DNA of 39,252 bases from Ruminococcaceae bacterium UBA6434 (GTDB lineage Bacteria; Bacillota; Clostridia; Oscillospirales; Acutalibacteraceae). The notes under the pieces were generated by a model. It did no database searches and was not told the DNA's origin. It saw only the letters and a list, made by a program, of their open reading frames with translations. The DNA lies in contig DJOQ01000036.1 in assembly GCA_002437245.1 (NCBI GenBank), positions 1 through 39,252 on the forward strand. The letters are read 5' to 3'. Position numbers and translations under genes: made by a program. Every line of letters starts with the position of its first letter. The first letter of the stretch is position 1. This document shows positions 37,590 through 39,252 of this stretch, piece after piece.

Positions 37590-39252
37590 ATGAACAAAAA
37601 TATGTTGTGCAGCAGATGTCATAAAAATCCTGCTGTATTCTTCATCTCAAAAATCGACGGCGACAAAACCATCAATGAGGGTCTTTGCATTAAATGCGCT
37701 ATGGAGCTGAACATCGGTCCCGTAAAGCAGATAATGGACCAAATGGGCATCTCGGAAGATGAGATGAATGATGTTGCCGAGCAGATGAATCAGATGATGG
37801 AAAATCCCGACGGTATGGAGGGATTTCAACCCGGCGGTGCTTTGCCGTTGTCGTTTTTACAGGGAATGTTCCCCGGAAAAAATGATGATACCGAAGACAG
37901 TTCCGACGGCTCGGAGACCGAAGATACATCGGACGACGGTGATAATACCAAAGGAAAAAAGAAAAAAGGTACAAAAAACAAAAAAAGAAAATATTTGAAC
38001 CTTTATTGCACCGATCTTACGGAACGGGCGAGAGAGGGCAAGCTTGACAGGATTATCGGCAGAGATAAGGAAATCTACAGAACAATTCAAATTTTGTGCC
38101 GCAGAACAAAGAACAATCCCTGCCTTATAGGTGAGCCGGGCGTCGGTAAGACCGCTATTGCCGAAGGTCTCGCTCTGAAAATTGCCGCAGGCGACGTCCC
38201 TGCCAAAATAGCCAACAAGGAAATTCATCTTTTGGACCTTACCGCTTTGGTTGCCGGAACTCAATTCCGCGGTCAGTTTGAGAGTCGTATTAAAGGCCTT
38301 ATAGAAGAAGTTAAAAACGAGGGTAATATTATCCTCTTTATCGATGAGGTTCACAATCTTGTCGGAACGGGTGACAGCGAAGGAACAATGAATGCCGCCA
38401 ATATTTTAAAGCCTGCTCTTTCACGCGGTGAAATACAGGTTATCGGTGCGACAACCTTTAATGAGTACCGTAACAATATTGAAAAAGACGCAGCGTTGGA
38501 ACGCCGTTTCCAGCCCGTTAAGGTAGAAGAACCGTCAATCAACGATACGTATGATATGTTACTCGGAATAAAGAAATATTACGAGGACTATCATAAAGTA
38601 AAAATCTCTGATGATTTGGTCTATCGTGCCGTTACTTTGTCCGAAAGATACATTACCGACAGATTTTTGCCCGATAAAGCCATAGATTTGCTTGATGAAG
38701 CTTGCACTTGTGCGAACCTAAGAAACAAGGCTATAAGCGATTATGAGATATTCCTTAAAAAGCGCGATGAATTAAAGAGCGAAGAGGAAGAGCTTACATC
38801 TAAGGCAGAAACAACCACAGATGATACCGAACGCGACAAGGTTTATAAGGATTTGGCTACTGTCAAGACCGAGTTGTTGTCTTATGACGGAAAAGAAGAT
38901 GAATTAAAAGAAAAAGCTTCTCATAACGATGTAAAAGAGGAAGATTTGGCAAAGGTTATAAATCTTTGGACAGGGATTCCCGTAACCAAAGTTATGGAGG
39001 GCGACATCAAGCGCCTTGCCGGGCTTGAAGATAGACTTAAAGCACATCTCATCGGTCAAGATGAAGCTGTGGACCTTGTGGTTGCAGCCATAAAGCGCAA
39101 CAGGGTACAGTTGTCCGTTCAGAGAAGACCCGCTTCATTTATATTTGTCGGTCCTACCGGCGTCGGAAAAACCGAACTTGTAAAATTGCTCTCAAAAGAG
39201 CTGTTTGATACACCCGAAACTCTTATCAGACTTGATATGTCGGAGTTTATGG
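37590..39252 (+). CDS. ClpE/ClpC-like AAA+ unfoldase, 5' part (cut by window end)
   Basis: The first 554 codons of a Clp-family ATPase that would feed unfolded proteins to ClpP. Residues 1-40 form a Zn-finger (C7, C10, C33, C36) like that of ClpE and McsA. Residues about 41-135 are a linker with an acidic run (about 98-119) next to a lysine-rich run (121-134), replacing the usual ClpN repeats. The first AAA module has Walker A GEPGVGKT (181-188), Walker B ILFIDEVH (248-255) and ATTFNEYR; a coiled middle segment (about 375-450) follows; the second module begins with Walker A GPTGVGKT (521-528). ATG 37590 has AGAGGA upstream, 7 bases after pgsA. No frameshift was found in reading it through. 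ClpE is favoured by the Zn-finger; no CtsR site was seen. Confidence 0.9.
   Translation, partial: MNKNMLCSRCHKNPAVFFISKIDGDKTINEGLCIKCAMELNIGPVKQIMDQMGISEDEMNDVAEQMNQMMENPDGMEGFQPGGALPLSFLQGMFPGKNDDTEDSSDGSETEDTSDDGDNTKGKKKKGTKNKKRKYLNLYCTDLTERAREGKLDRIIGRDKEIYRTIQILCRRTKNNPCLIGEPGVGKTAIAEGLALKIAAGDVPAKIANKEIHLLDLTALVAGTQFRGQFESRIKGLIEEVKNEGNIILFIDEVHNLVGTGDSEGTMNAANILKPALSRGEIQVIGATTFNEYRNNIEKDAALERRFQPVKVEEPSINDTYDMLLGIKKYYEDYHKVKISDDLVYRAVTLSERYITDRFLPDKAIDLLDEACTCANLRNKAISDYEIFLKKRDELKSEEEELTSKAETTTDDTERDKVYKDLATVKTELLSYDGKEDELKEKASHNDVKEEDLAKVINLWTGIPVTKVMEGDIKRLAGLEDRLKAHLIGQDEAVDLVVAAIKRNRVQLSVQRRPASFIFVGPTGVGKTELVKLLSKELFDTPETLIRLDMSEFM

Noticed and set aside
37857..38354. 165-codon minus-strand frame within the ClpE-like gene
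   Set aside because: The + strand reads as an uninterrupted AAA+ ATPase with Walker motifs, so this is a shadow.
1..39252. CRISPR array, tRNA or rRNA genes, prophage, toxin-antitoxin or defence cluster
   Set aside because: No regularly spaced repeats, cloverleaf or rRNA sequence, integrase, phage structural gene or paired small toxin-antitoxin genes were seen on either strand.

Overview
The window is a dense chromosomal stretch of housekeeping genes from a low-to-mid GC Firmicute of the class Clostridia. It most resembles Oscillospirales/Ruminococcaceae, but I cannot name a species. The evidence is the Gram-positive style Shine-Dalgarno sites (AGGAGG), frequent TTG start codons, an IspH-ribosomal protein S1 fusion downstream of cmk and plsC, an EcfA1-EcfA2-EcfT-TruA cluster, a Zn-type L32 behind a YceD/DUF177 protein, and a ClpE-like ATPase. 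I see no rRNA, tRNA, CRISPR array, transposase, phage gene, integrase or plasmid gene. No gap between genes exceeds 300 bases; the longest, about 290 bases (26890-27179), is described below.

Layout. 1-158: two hairpins, one of them the ackA terminator. 159-1376 (-): acetate kinase, divergent from a rightward group of tmcAL (acetate-dependent tRNA-Met modification), an RpiR/MurR-type regulator with a long palindrome in front of it, a BaiN/HI0933-like flavoprotein, cmk, plsC and the ispH-S1 fusion. A terminator follows, then a GH27 alpha-galactosidase-like enzyme with a carbohydrate-binding-like domain inserted in its catalytic barrel. 10211-10630 (-): a small CmpB-like membrane protein. 10806-15647 (+): mtaB, then a two-gene ABC transporter whose permease has a very large exported C-terminal region. 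15749-17728 (-): ligA, divergent from dacF (D,D-carboxypeptidase), which is followed by pgi, a small P-loop protein and a putative lipoprotein. 22039-22798: a full-consensus promoter drives yceD-rpmF. Then come a DUF512 radical SAM protein, der, an amidohydrolase and a 136-bp GC-richer segment between 10-bp direct repeats. 27115-31579: ruvC-ruvA-ruvB, glmM and an rRNA-type methyltransferase. 31590-34895: ecfA1-ecfA2-ecfT-truA. Last come a membrane-anchored propeller-like protein, cvpA, pgsA and the first 554 codons of a ClpE/ClpC-type AAA+ ATPase cut by the window end.

How the genes work together. Several groups form envelope and precursor pathways: cmk/plsC/pgsA (phospholipid), ispH (isoprenoid), glmM/pgi/dacF (peptidoglycan precursors and remodelling). 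Others serve RNA modification and translation (tmcAL, mtaB, truA, S1, L32, der), DNA repair (ligA, ruvCAB), vitamin or metal uptake (ECF module) and acetate metabolism (ackA, tmcAL). Most genes run rightward; ackA, the CmpB-like gene and ligA are the exceptions. Convergent ends are separated by clear bidirectional hairpins.

Nothing here is convincingly an undescribed multi-gene system. The points most worth a second look are the in-frame internal start that could release free S1 from the IspH-S1 fusion, the 33-bp palindrome in front of the RpiR-type gene, the domain insertion in the GH27 enzyme, the short segment with direct repeats at its ends near 26.9-27.0 kb, and a recurring arrangement in which a terminator sits immediately before the next gene's ribosome binding site.
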